Assembly: GCA_040386995.1 (NCBI GenBank)
Contig: JAZKES010000005.1
Span: 1 to 64,000, forward strand
DNA: 64,000 bases
Reading direction: 5' to 3'
Source: CAILUG01 sp040386995
GTDB taxonomy: Bacteria > Pseudomonadota > Gammaproteobacteria > Pseudomonadales > Pseudohongiellaceae
How positions within the stretch are numbered: position 1 is the stretch's first letter; each line of letters begins with the position of its first letter. The notes beneath the pieces were generated by a model that was given only the letters and a program-made list of their open reading frames with translations, was not told the origin of the DNA and ran no database searches. Below, piece after piece: positions 8,412 to 17,036 of the stretch. Both the position numbers and the translations under genes were made by a program.

Positions 8412-9251
8412 ATGAGCATTATTCTCGACATCAGCCAGATCGACATGGAATTCAAAACACCGTCCGGCACTTTTACCGCCTTGAAAGGTGTAGACCTGAA
8501 AATCAGCAAAGGCGAATTTGTATCGCTGATCGGCCACTCCGGCTGCGGCAAGTCCACCGTGTTGAATATCGTCGCGGGTTTATACCAGGCAACACGTGGC
8601 GGTGTGATTCTTAACGGCAGGGAAATTCACGAACCCGGCCCTGAACGCGCTGTAGTGTTTCAGAACCACTCGTTGCTGCCCTGGCTTACCGCTTATGAAA
8701 ATGTGGAGCTCGCTGCGCGCCAGGTGTTCCGCAAAACCAAATCCAATGCCGAAATTCGCGAGTGGGTTGAACACAACCTGCGTCTTGTCCACATGGATCA
8801 TGCGATGAACAAATTGCCAAGTGAAATTTCAGGCGGCATGAAACAACGCGTAGGTATTGCGCGCGCTCTGGCCATGCAACCCGAAATCCTGCTGATGGAT
8901 GAACCGTTCGGCGCACTCGATGCACTCACACGAGCTCACATGCAGGATTCACTGATGGAAATCCAGAACGAACTGAAGAACACCGTCATCATGATTACGC
9001 ACGATGTCGATGAAGCGGTATTGCTTTCCGATCGTATCGTCATGATGACCAACGGACCGTCTGCGACAATCGGGGAAATTCTTGACATCGAACTTGAGCG
9101 TCCTCGTGATCGGCTTGCGCTTGCCTCCATGCCTGAATATGCAGCTCTGCGTGCGCAGGTGTTGCGTTTCCTCTACGAAAAACAGCGCAAGGTGGAACAC
9201 ATCGCCACGGTGACCGCCAAAAAGCGCGGCCTGCTTAAAAAAGCGGTTTAA
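8412..9251 (+). CDS. Nitrate ABC transporter ATP-binding protein
   Basis: This 279-residue ATPase has Walker A GHSGCGKST at about residue 43, the signature ISGGMKQRVGIARAL near residue 139, and Walker B ILLMDEPFGALD near residue 160, followed by the switch histidine in MITHDVDEA. The sequence RSDRIVMMTNGPSATIGEI-like region and overall length match NrtD/CmpD-type subunits. It lacks the fused substrate-binding domain found at the C terminus of cyanobacterial NrtC. It lies 36 bp downstream of nrtB with a GGAGAA site and energises nitrate uptake through the NrtB channel. NrtC and NrtD names are used inconsistently for this form, so no symbol is given. Confidence 0.88.
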   Translation: MSIILDISQIDMEFKTPSGTFTALKGVDLKISKGEFVSLIGHSGCGKSTVLNIVAGLYQATRGGVILNGREIHEPGPERAVVFQNHSLLPWLTAYENVELAARQVFRKTKSNAEIREWVEHNLRLVHMDHAMNKLPSEISGGMKQRVGIARALAMQPEILLMDEPFGALDALTRAHMQDSLMEIQNELKNTVIMITHDVDEAVLLSDRIVMMTNGPSATIGEILDIELERPRDRLALASMPEYAALRAQVLRFLYEKQRKVEHIATVTAKKRGLLKKAV

Positions 9252-9327
9252 CAAAAAAACTGAAATAAAAAAACGAAATCAAAATCGATTCGACACTTAC
9301 TTAGTTTTATTCACCAGGAGAAGTAGT

Positions 9328-10545
9328 ATGAAGTTTTTTTCCCGAAGAGCACTCGCTGTTGCGATTACGCTGGGAGTGTCCGCAGGACACGCTGTTGCAC
9401 AGATAAGAACGATTGATGCGGCGGTTGCAAGGGGCGATGCATCCGGTTCGTTTAATCTACGTTATGAAGCTGTCGACGAAGACAATGCGCTGAAGAATGC
9501 AGACGCGCTTACGCTGCGTTCTGCTCTTAAATATACTACGGCTCCCTTGAATGGTTTCACCGGAGTGATTGAATTCGAAGACGTGCGTATCGTTGGTGTT
9601 GGCGACTTTTCTGCGCCATTGTCGGGTCATAATCCCGGTAAATATTCAACCATCGCCGATGCTGAAACTACCGAACTCAATCAATCCTATTTGCAATATG
9701 TAAGCGGTGGGTTCACTTCACGTCTGGGCCGTCAGGATATCCGTTATGACAACCAGCGATTTGTCGGTGCAGTGCCCTGGCGTCAGGATTACCAATCCTT
9801 CGATGCGTTTTCCTTGCAGTACAAAAAGGATGCAGCGCAGACCTATACCCTTGACTACAACTACCTGACCCAGCGCGAACGTATCTTCGCCCAGGATGCA
9901 GATATCGACAGCAAGGATCATCTACTTCACGGCGTAATCAATACGCCAGTTGGTGCTCTGACTGGTTATGCCTACCTGCTTGAAGAAGATATTGCGCTTG
10001 ATAACAGCCTCGACACGTACGGTGTACGTCTGACTGGCACACGTAATGTAGGTGGTTTCGACGCAACCTATCTTGCTGAATATGCGACCCAGGAATCCGA
10101 ACGTGGCCTCGCAGAATTCGATGCCGATTATTACATCGTCGAAGGTGGCTTAACGGTTAAGGGTGTTGCAGTAAAGCTGGGTCTTGAATCGCTTGGCTCG
10201 GATAACGGCAGGTATGGTTTCGCGACACCGCTGGCGACATTACATGCGTTTGAAGGTTGGGCGGATCAGTTTCTCGCCACACCAACGCAAGGTATTGAAG
10301 ATGCGTACCTGAATATTGCGCTGCCACTTGTGGGTGGCACCTTCACTTTCGTTTATCACGACTTTAGCGCTGAACGCAGCACTGCAACCGTGGATGATCT
10401 TGGCGACGAGTTCAATTTGCAATGGGTCAGGCCGATCAAGAACAACTATCAGTACGGCATCAAATATGCCGACTACAGCCAGGGCGATCTGCTCGCGAAA
10501 GCGGACAAGCAGATTCTGTGGACCTGGTTGCAGATGACTTTCTAG
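9328..10545 (+). CDS. Outer-membrane porin, alginate-export-like family
   Basis: This 405-residue protein has a clear Sec signal peptide (MKFFSRRALAVAITLGVSAGHAVAQ). The rest is rich in alternating hydrophobic strands, as expected for a beta-barrel, and ends in the phenylalanine-terminated strand QILWTWLQMTF typical of outer-membrane proteins. Motifs such as SYLQYVSGGFTSRLGRQDIRYDNQRFVG resemble the alginate_exp/porin family, which is often found next to nitrate transport genes. It is the last gene of the nrt unit (76 bp after the ATPase, GGAGAAG site, terminator after it). It probably lets nitrate or another small anion cross the outer membrane. Confidence 0.8.
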   Translation: MKFFSRRALAVAITLGVSAGHAVAQIRTIDAAVARGDASGSFNLRYEAVDEDNALKNADALTLRSALKYTTAPLNGFTGVIEFEDVRIVGVGDFSAPLSGHNPGKYSTIADAETTELNQSYLQYVSGGFTSRLGRQDIRYDNQRFVGAVPWRQDYQSFDAFSLQYKKDAAQTYTLDYNYLTQRERIFAQDADIDSKDHLLHGVINTPVGALTGYAYLLEEDIALDNSLDTYGVRLTGTRNVGGFDATYLAEYATQESERGLAEFDADYYIVEGGLTVKGVAVKLGLESLGSDNGRYGFATPLATLHAFEGWADQFLATPTQGIEDAYLNIALPLVGGTFTFVYHDFSAERSTATVDDLGDEFNLQWVRPIKNNYQYGIKYADYSQGDLLAKADKQILWTWLQMTF

Positions 10546-10573
10546 TCAGTAGATACACGTCTCCCGCGAGCCC

Positions 10574-10615
10574 GGCTCGCTGTGGGTAGTTGACGCAGTG
10601 AGCCGTTTTTATTTT
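10574..10615 (+). terminator. Terminator of the nrt operon
   Basis: GGCTCGCTG (10574-10582) pairs with CAGTGAGCC (10596-10604), with one G-U pair, followed by GTTTTTATTTT. An alternative GCGAGC/GCTCGC hairpin overlaps its left arm. Confidence 0.75.
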
Positions 10616-11124
10616 CAAACAACGAATTTTTTCCCGCCAACTACAGCTCAATTCCGCGTGTAGGTCTGAACTTGTGATTCCTGCATCCGTAGCCGGGTCA
10701 TGAGCAGCAAATCTTTGCTCTGTTGATCAAACGATCCTCGCTAAAACCAACTCACTGTTTACACTTGCCTGTGCGAAACTGGCAAAAATTCCGCGGGCTT
10801 TCTCGAAGGCGCGAGTGACTAAAGAATAGTCTGGATTGATACAGCCGCTCAAAATATTTTCCGGGTAGATAATAGTGATGATCAGATTGAGTCGGGAATG
10901 TGTCCAAACCTTCATAAGCAGCATCAGTGCAGTCTTCAATACCAAGCCGATACAAAGCCAGTGTGTGGAGTCGATATAAACAAGGGCTTCAGTAATTATT
11001 TTGCGGCCTGCGCGAAACCCGCTATATTGCCGGACGTATAAGCACCAGATTGCCCGGCGTAGCAAAAGAATTGCGCCGCATCGTACATAACCCGATAACA
11101 ATAATATTTACGGAAGGGAGCACC
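10616..11124. other. Intergenic region without a recognisable gene
   Basis: About 510 bp lie between the porin terminator and the VOC gene. The minus-strand open frame of 124 codons here has no ribosome binding site, family resemblance or neighbour support. Only a good GGAAGGGAG site right before 11125 is clear. No convincing promoter or RNA gene was found. Confidence 0.5.
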
Positions 11125-11961
11125 ATGATTCTGTCTGGAATAAACAGACGTTTAACAAGCTACTGCGTCGGATTGCTTGCGCTAGTGAGTGCGATGGATG
11201 TTTTGGCCGCTCAACCCCAGGATCAACCTGACTACGCTGCAATAGATCACATCGAATTTTTTGTGACCGATCTCGACCGCTCACTGCAATTCTATACACG
11301 ACTATTTGGCAATGATCTCTGGAAACACAATCAGACCGAACGTCGTTATCTCATGCTGGGCAATAGCTATATGGCAATGGAGCAGCGCGACGAGGCAACA
11401 GTTGATCATGTGTGTTTTGGCATAGACGACTTCGATATTGGCGAGGTCCACAGCTTTCTCGATGCACAAGGCATAATGTGGCAGGACTATCCGAGCGGCA
11501 ATGACCTCAGGGTGGATGATCGCGATGGCACACGCACCCAGCTTGCGCAAAACAATACGTGGAAGCAGTTATCACAGACCAGTGCGAGTCCACAGTCATG
11601 GCCAATGACTCAAGCTCCTGTGTTCAAAGCATTGGCTATCGATGAGATTTTTATCACCGTGACGAATCTCGAAGTGGATTCGCTGTTCTATTCGCGTTTA
11701 CTTAACAAGACCGGCAGTCTACAGGCGGGATCACTCTGGTTCGATGTGGGTAATGCCAGACTCCGCCTCACGCAGACACCCGTTGGTCAGTCACCCGGGG
11801 TGAATTATTTTTCAGTCGTAGTGTCGACCACTGATCTGGGCGCTGCCGCCGAAGCGGTGTTCGCCGCAGGTGGCATCATCGAGACCATCTTGCCGAACGG
11901 CTTCAGCTTCTGGGATCCTGACGGACACCGTGTACTGGTGCGCACCGCATCGCTACTTTGA
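11125..11961 (+). CDS. Exported VOC (glyoxalase-fold) protein, two domains
   Basis: This 278-residue protein starts at the ATG at 11125, which has a strong GGAAGGGAG site. An upstream in-frame ATG at 11050 has none. A Sec signal peptide covers residues 1-30. Two VOC modules follow: residues 35-145 (IDHIEFFVTDLDRSLQFYTR, then VDHVCFGIDDF) and residues 165-278 (IDEIFITVTNLEVDSLFYSR, then WDPDGHRVLV). The first module keeps both strand histidines that usually bind metal but has Gln where the C-terminal acidic ligand is expected. The second has Glu and Tyr in place of the histidines. A periplasmic location is unusual for this fold, which serves glyoxalases, extradiol dioxygenases and binding proteins. 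Function is unknown. Confidence 0.8.
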   Translation: MILSGINRRLTSYCVGLLALVSAMDVLAAQPQDQPDYAAIDHIEFFVTDLDRSLQFYTRLFGNDLWKHNQTERRYLMLGNSYMAMEQRDEATVDHVCFGIDDFDIGEVHSFLDAQGIMWQDYPSGNDLRVDDRDGTRTQLAQNNTWKQLSQTSASPQSWPMTQAPVFKALAIDEIFITVTNLEVDSLFYSRLLNKTGSLQAGSLWFDVGNARLRLTQTPVGQSPGVNYFSVVVSTTDLGAAAEAVFAAGGIIETILPNGFSFWDPDGHRVLVRTASLL

Positions 11962-12084
11962 TATCTGTGCTTTGAAATCCCTGCAGAACTAACGCCACAT
12001 TTCTCTTGTTTGCAAAAGCCCATGCTCTTTACTAAATGGCTTGTCGAAATAGCTTTCGTCATTAGTCATCCCGTCGATGACCGC

Positions 12085-12813
12085 ATGCGTAATGCAGGTA
12101 TCAGCACCACAACCAGAATGCTGGCTTTCAGCCTTGCTCTACTCGTTGCAAGCGATCTGCGCGCGGACTGCGTTGTGTTACTGCATGGCCTCACGCGCAC
12201 GTCGGCTTCGATGGAGACACTTGCAGATGCATTCAGCGAGGCAGGTTATGCAGTTGCGAATATCGATTATCCATCTACGCAATTTCCGATAGAGACACTC
12301 GCACCTGCGGCTATCGAGAAAGGCATTGCTGCGTGCCCGCCAGACAGCACCGTGCATTTCGTGACCCATTCCCTTGGCGGAATTCTGGTGCGTCATTATT
12401 TGGCACATAACGAATTTTCGAGGTTGGGCAAAGTGGTGATGATTGCACCGCCAAATCAGGGCAGCGGAGTGGTCGCTGCGATGCATGACGTGCCCGGCTT
12501 CGAGTGGTACAACGGACCAGCAGGTATGCAGCTTGGCATCGATGACAACAGTATTCCGTTGCAGTTGCCGGCAGTGACTTATCCCGTTGGTGTTATCGCG
12601 GGTACCAGAACATTCAATGTAATTTTGTCGCAGTTTCTCGCGAATCCGGACGATGGCAAGGTGTCGGTGGAAAACACCAAGGTTGCAGGTATGACTGATT
12701 TTATTGAAGTGCCATATTCACATCCCTTTATCATGAAACGAAAAGCTGTGGTCGAACTGACCTTGCAGTTCATTTCATCCGGCAGTTTCAAGCTGACAGA
12801 AAACTCGCAATAA
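12085..12813 (+). CDS. Exported alpha/beta-hydrolase (lipase-like)
   Basis: This secreted alpha/beta-hydrolase resembles class 2 lipases and PGAP1-like acylhydrolases. The oxyanion strand reads VVLLHGLTRTSASM, and the nucleophile elbow is THSLGG, with Ser as the nucleophile. A downstream MIAPPNQGS segment is typical of the lipase family, and PYSHPFIM near the C terminus could supply the catalytic His. From the ATG at 12085 a signal peptide (MRNAGISTTTRMLAFSLALL, cleaved near LRADC) fits. A longer frame to 12010 is open but adds residues that spoil the signal. The ATG at 12118 is another possible start. The natural substrate is unknown. Confidence 0.8.
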   Translation: MRNAGISTTTRMLAFSLALLVASDLRADCVVLLHGLTRTSASMETLADAFSEAGYAVANIDYPSTQFPIETLAPAAIEKGIAACPPDSTVHFVTHSLGGILVRHYLAHNEFSRLGKVVMIAPPNQGSGVVAAMHDVPGFEWYNGPAGMQLGIDDNSIPLQLPAVTYPVGVIAGTRTFNVILSQFLANPDDGKVSVENTKVAGMTDFIEVPYSHPFIMKRKAVVELTLQFISSGSFKLTENSQ

Positions 12814-13031
12814 TTTATCAAGAATATCTATAATTTATTGTTGCCGTGACTTTCCGAAAGCATACCTCCACTTTAGTGCGGAATATATTTCTCACAATAT
12901 CCAACGATAAATTGGCTGGAAATTCATGCTATTCAAAATGTGGCAGAGATAAAAAGTGTAAAAAATAGACTTGATATCGCCCTGCAGAATTTCAAGGTTG
13001 GAACTGGAAAAATATTTTTATCCGGCATTGA
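12814..13031. other. Intergenic, AT-rich, no gene seen
   Basis: The AT-rich segment between the hydrolase and the heat-shock promoter holds no supported gene. It ends at the sigma-32-like promoter at 13032. Confidence 0.5.
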
Positions 13032-13059
13032 GTTGAAAAAGTTTGCGGCGCTCCTATCT
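13032..13059 (+). promoter_or_regulatory. Sigma-32-like heat-shock promoter
   Basis: GTTGAAA (13032-13038), a 14-base spacer, then CCTATCT (13053-13059) resembles the sigma-32 consensus CTTGAAA / CCCATnT. It lies upstream of a small heat-shock gene and would start transcription near 13066, at the first base pairs of the structured leader. Confidence 0.55.
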
Positions 13060-13062
13060 CTG

Positions 13063-13172
13063 AAACGTGGCTGTAGCTGAGATGGGTATGGTCACACTCA
13101 GTCGGGTTCACCTGAACAGGCTGATCAACCACACGTTAACTTTTAACAATATTGCTTGATGAGGATATATCA
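13063..13172 (+). ncRNA. ROSE-like RNA thermometer in hsp20 leader
   Basis: The leader is closed by AAACGTGG (13063-13070) against CCACACGTT (13129-13137), and a GTTC/GAAC hairpin lies inside. The last hairpin pairs ATATTGCT (13149-13156) with AGGATAT (13162-13168), including the Shine-Dalgarno AGGA. There is one bulged G and one U-G pair, and the ATG follows at 13173. A UUGCU box opposite the ribosome binding site with a bulged G is the hallmark of ROSE thermometers on ibpA-type genes, which melt on heating. Confidence 0.65.
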
Positions 13173-13631
13173 ATGACTACTTTTGACTTTGCACCGTTAT
13201 ACCGTTCAACCGTTGGTTTCGACCACCTCGCTTCGTTGCTTGATTCAGTAACCTCGAGCGAACGCAACCAGCCTGCGTATCCGCCCTACAACATCGAATT
13301 ACTTGAGCAGGACAAATACCGCATTACGATGGCGATCGCAGGATACGATGAGCAGGAAATTACCATCACCAGCGAAAACAATACTCTGACTGTAGCTGCT
13401 GCCAAAGCCGACAAGAGCAACGAGAAGCGCCGCACGTACCTGCATCAGGGCATCGCGGAGCGCAACTTCAAGCGCCAGTTCAAGCTTGCTGATCACGTGA
13501 AGGTGACAGCTGCGTCCCTGAACAACGGTTTGCTGCATGTGCAACTGGAACGTGAAATTCCGGAAGCAATGAAACCAAGAGTTATTCCGATCAACGATAG
13601 CAATGTGCAGCCCTTGCTGAAGTCTGCATAA
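13173..13631 (+). CDS. ibpA: Small heat-shock protein, Hsp20/IbpA family
   Basis: This 152-residue holdase chaperone starts at the ATG at 13173, preceded by GAGGA. The N terminus TTFDFAPLYRSTVGFDHLAS matches the IbpA/IbpB start (FDLSPLYRSAIGFDRL). The alpha-crystallin domain covers about residues 35-130, with AIAGYDEQEITITSENNTLTV and the C-terminal-strand motif LNNGLLHVQLEREIPE. A C-terminal VIPI motif supports oligomer assembly. It binds unfolding proteins in the cytoplasm and hands them to DnaK/ClpB. Control is probably double: a sigma-32-like promoter plus a ROSE-like leader. The gene is monocistronic and ends in a strong terminator. Confidence 0.92.
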   Translation: MTTFDFAPLYRSTVGFDHLASLLDSVTSSERNQPAYPPYNIELLEQDKYRITMAIAGYDEQEITITSENNTLTVAAAKADKSNEKRRTYLHQGIAERNFKRQFKLADHVKVTAASLNNGLLHVQLEREIPEAMKPRVIPINDSNVQPLLKSA

Positions 13632-13654
13632 GTAAGTTTGGAACTGGTTATGAG

Positions 13655-13690
13655 AAAAGCGGGGCGCATTGGCGCTCCGCTTTTTTTTTG
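13655..13690 (+). terminator. Terminator of hsp20 gene
   Basis: AAAAGCGGGGCGC (13655-13667) pairs with GCGCTCCGCTTTT (13672-13684, one G-U), and the T-run continues to 13689. Confidence 0.88.
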
Positions 13691-13905
13691 TGAATCTTTT
13701 ACTGCGACAGAGTATCTAGTTTCGAAACATTTACTGACACGCAATAACTCGTCGCATCAACGATGCAGATGTTGGCGCGTGGGTGCCTTTGTCGAATTCG
13801 ATTGCATAGCTCGCGCGTTGCTGAAACCACGCGCTGACTCGCAAAGCGCGTGAATAGCAGAGATTGTGTCTCGACCTCACAAGAGGATTTTCTTCAAGTA
13901 GAAAA
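13691..13905. other. Intergenic between hsp20 and TonB receptor
   Basis: No gene is supported. A short perfect hairpin, CACGCGCT (13828-13835) with AGCGCGTG (13845-13852), is present but has no T-run. Confidence 0.5.
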
Positions 13906-13938
13906 CAAACGGGGCACCTATGTGCCCCGTTGTTTTTT
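13906..13938 (-). terminator. Terminator of TonB receptor gene (bidirectional)
   Basis: AACGGGGCAC (13908-13917) pairs perfectly with GTGCCCCGTT (13922-13931), with T-rich sequence on both sides. It sits about 42 bases past the receptor stop and can work in both directions. Confidence 0.8.
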
Positions 13939-13979
13939 CATGTAAATGAAATTCCGGCGAACCGGTGTTTCATCATCAA

Positions 13980-16900
13980 TCAGAAGTTGTAGTTCAGGCT
14001 GACGTTGTACCTGCGTCCGTAGGTGTCGCCGGAAAAACCCTGAATGGCGAAACGTGTGGATGTGGTTGGTACGATAATTGGACTTCTATCGAACAGGTTC
14101 TGTACGTTAAAGCCCACGCGCCAGGATGCGCCATTCGAGGTCTCCCCGTTGTAGCCAAGGCCAAGGTTCCACCAGGTCATGGAAGGCAGCGTGTTGTCAT
14201 CAACATCGCGTCCTTCAATCCAGGTGCCATCCAGAGCTGTTGAATCGATATAACGCGCTTGTAACTGAACCGAGTATGGCCCGATCCCGTAGTTGGTCGT
14301 AAGGACGCTCGTCAGGTCAGGAGAGTTACGTGTTCCTGATCTGTCCAGCGCGCGGCCGCCCAGCGGAGTATCGGTGCGTTCTTCCACGTAGCCAGCTAAT
14401 GCACGAATGCTGAAATTCTCGCTTTGATCAGCGAATAAATCGGGCTCGATACGATACACAAATTCCAGGTCGTAACCTTCCACTGTTGCCTGCGCGACGT
14501 TCAGGAAGGTGTCGAACACGCGGGTTACAGTGCCAGCTGCATCCATCTCGATCTGCGCGCACAAACTCTGCACGTTATTCAGGAAACACTCATCGGTGAT
14601 TCGTTGCTCGCCCAATGTTCCTACTGCGCCATCAATCGAGACGTCATACCAGTCTAACGAAACCTGCAGCCCCTCAACGAACGATGGCGTGAAGACGACA
14701 CCGGCAGTTACCGTGTCCGCTTCCTCAGGTTTCAGGTTCGCATTACCACCGGACGTTTTGGATATCTGCCGTTCAGGATTGCCCGCTATCCTCGCATCAC
14801 GAAATACGCCGTTGGTGCCTTGGGAATCGAACAGTTCGGCAAAGCTTGGTTCACGCACATCTCGGGACGTTGTGTAGCGCAATCGCACGTCCTCCATGAG
14901 CTGAAGGTTGAAGCCGATTTTCCAGCTGTCGACCTGACCGCTGCGGTCGTAGTCGGAACGACGGAACGCAAGGTTGGTTTCGAGCTGTTGATTCTGACCA
15001 ATCAGGTTGCCTTCCCACAGTGGTACATTCAACTCACCAAAGTATTCCCATACCCCGTTGTCTCCACTGACGTTCGGCAGAGAGGAAATGTAATGAAGGC
15101 TGCCGTTGGTGTTTGGCGCCGCATAACCAATGGGAATGCCGCGAATACCGAGTTCAGGCGCGTTGAGTACAGGACCGAGCTCATCGATTTCGCGTGGATA
15201 GGTTCGGTCTTTGAAACTCTGTTCACGCCAGGTAAGGCCCGATGCAAAACTGACCGCGCCGGGGCCCCAACCTTCATACAGTTCACCCGTGAGCAGTATT
15301 TCTGCAAATTGCTGGTCGACGAAACCGACAGCAGTTTTTGCATCGCCCTCTATGTATTCCAGTGCTTCCTTCGACAGATTTCCGCTGCCCATGTAATTGT
15401 ATGGCGTGCAGTCCTTAACCGTGTTGTCGAGACCAATCGGTGATTTGAGTGGCTCACCATATTCGTTGATCTTGCCTTGCACGATTGGCGCGGCAGCCAG
15501 TTGTTGCGGAGTTGGATTGACGAGCTGCACACGGCAGACAATCGCACCGTTGGCGGGATCACGCACGGCATCCATTGCGAGGAACGCACGGTCGACGCGG
15601 AACAAGTTGCCGAAGGTTGCGGTTCTATCTGATTGACCATCCTGATAGACGCCGCGCAGATGCCAGTCGCTTACCGGAAGATCCCACTCAAAACCCGCAC
15701 TATACGAACTCGTGGAAATGGTTTTGATGCCTTCGCCGCCTTGACCGACTTCAGGTCGATCCACGAACGAACCGTTTTTATGAATCGCAATTTCCTTTTT
15801 GTTGTTCGCAATCATGACCTGCCGCACCGATTCCGGCAGGTACGCATTATCAACCGCAATCAATGGCGCCCATTGGCCGCTGAACAAAAAGCTACCGCGG
15901 TCATTCACGCTAGTGGCGATGGTTTTACCGTACATGCCTTGCGCAAAAACCGAAAAGGTATCGCTCAACTCATATTGCGCTGCGAGAAATGCAGAGGTGT
16001 TCTCCGCTTCAGTGCCACCTATACCGCCACCAAACGCGTCGTTTGATAACGCAGCTTCCGGTCCGCCGGATGTAGTTTGTGTGCCGCCCAACGCACTCAC
16101 GTCACCGAGGACGAAAGGTTGGATCGATTTGCCATCCATCGAAAATTGCATTCTGTCGAGTGATGTACCGCTGCCGAGGATCATACCCGTTGGAGAGCTG
16201 ACGAGTGACGTGACATCACGCCGCGTCAACCGTAATGGATTATCGAGTGCACCTGCACGTTTGGGATCATAGTTCGGATTTGTTACGTGGCCCCAGCGCT
16301 GCATTTCCTCGACTTCATTGGCGCGGCGCGCGAAGCCCTCGATCTTGCGGGTTTCGACAGAGCCTATGATATTGAGTCTGTCATCCATAAACGCTTTGCC
16401 GCCAGCCATGGATATATTCCACAGCTCACCGTCGCCTTCTTCATTCATGCCCGTGCTAGTGTCAAATACAAAACCTTTGAATTGACGATCCAGAACAAAG
16501 TTGACCACACCACCAACTGCGTCGGCGCCATATGCCGCTGACGCGCCGCCTGTAACAACATCTACACTACGCAACAACGCAGTGGGAAAACCATCTACGT
16601 TAACTGCGCCTTCTTTCGCGGCGGGTACGACGCGAATACCATCAAACAGTACCAGCGTACGGTTGCCACCAAGATTACGAATGTTCAGGGAGGTTGAGCC
16701 TGACGTAGCAACCTGCGCAGTGCTGACCTGTTGCAGGCCGGTGTTGTTAAAAAACTGGGGGAGGGCGTCGAGCTGTTCCGATACAGTATTGCCGGGTTCG
16801 AAGTCGAACAGTTCTTCGGTAGTCATCGTGGTGACGGGAATCGGCGTTTCGAATCCGGATTGCTGCCTGATGCGCGAACCCGTGACGGTTATTTCTTCGA

Positions 16901-17036
16901 GTGAAGGATCTTCTTGTGCGAGTGCTGAAGGAGCGCCCGTGATCGCGGCTGATACTGCTGCTGCCAGCGTCGATACTATTAGCCTGCGTACTCCCAGTCT
17001 GTTTGATACATGTGGTTTCCCCTTGATTGTTTTCAT
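13980..17036 (-). CDS. TonB-dependent receptor
   Basis: This 1018-residue outer-membrane active transporter starts at an ATG with an AAAGGGG site. The signal peptide covers residues 1-41 (ending SALAQ), followed by the TonB-box-like EEITVTGSRIRQ. The plug domain runs from about residue 60 to 170 (PIPVTTMTTEELFDF, then SLNIRNLGGNRTLVLFDGIR and GAVNVDGFP). The remainder is the 22-strand barrel. Near the end LFDRSPIIVPTTSTR leads to the final strand RRYNVSLNYNF, terminating in Phe as usual. The SRI and NLGGNRTLVL forms place it with the large receptor subgroup common in marine and oligotrophic proteobacteria. Neighbouring genes give no substrate clue. The gene stands alone, closed by its own terminator. 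Confidence 0.93.
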   Translation of the reverse strand: MKTIKGKPHVSNRLGVRRLIVSTLAAAVSAAITGAPSALAQEDPSLEEITVTGSRIRQQSGFETPIPVTTMTTEELFDFEPGNTVSEQLDALPQFFNNTGLQQVSTAQVATSGSTSLNIRNLGGNRTLVLFDGIRVVPAAKEGAVNVDGFPTALLRSVDVVTGGASAAYGADAVGGVVNFVLDRQFKGFVFDTSTGMNEEGDGELWNISMAGGKAFMDDRLNIIGSVETRKIEGFARRANEVEEMQRWGHVTNPNYDPKRAGALDNPLRLTRRDVTSLVSSPTGMILGSGTSLDRMQFSMDGKSIQPFVLGDVSALGGTQTTSGGPEAALSNDAFGGGIGGTEAENTSAFLAAQYELSDTFSVFAQGMYGKTIATSVNDRGSFLFSGQWAPLIAVDNAYLPESVRQVMIANNKKEIAIHKNGSFVDRPEVGQGGEGIKTISTSSYSAGFEWDLPVSDWHLRGVYQDGQSDRTATFGNLFRVDRAFLAMDAVRDPANGAIVCRVQLVNPTPQQLAAAPIVQGKINEYGEPLKSPIGLDNTVKDCTPYNYMGSGNLSKEALEYIEGDAKTAVGFVDQQFAEILLTGELYEGWGPGAVSFASGLTWREQSFKDRTYPREIDELGPVLNAPELGIRGIPIGYAAPNTNGSLHYISSLPNVSGDNGVWEYFGELNVPLWEGNLIGQNQQLETNLAFRRSDYDRSGQVDSWKIGFNLQLMEDVRLRYTTSRDVREPSFAELFDSQGTNGVFRDARIAGNPERQISKTSGGNANLKPEEADTVTAGVVFTPSFVEGLQVSLDWYDVSIDGAVGTLGEQRITDECFLNNVQSLCAQIEMDAAGTVTRVFDTFLNVAQATVEGYDLEFVYRIEPDLFADQSENFSIRALAGYVEERTDTPLGGRALDRSGTRNSPDLTSVLTTNYGIGPYSVQLQARYIDSTALDGTWIEGRDVDDNTLPSMTWWNLGLGYNGETSNGASWRVGFNVQNLFDRSPIIVPTTSTRFAIQGFSGDTYGRRYNVSLNYNF

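Noticed and set aside
10727..11101. Minus-strand frame of 124 codons
   Set aside because: It has no ribosome binding site, no domain and an odd composition. It runs into the upstream region of the VOC gene.
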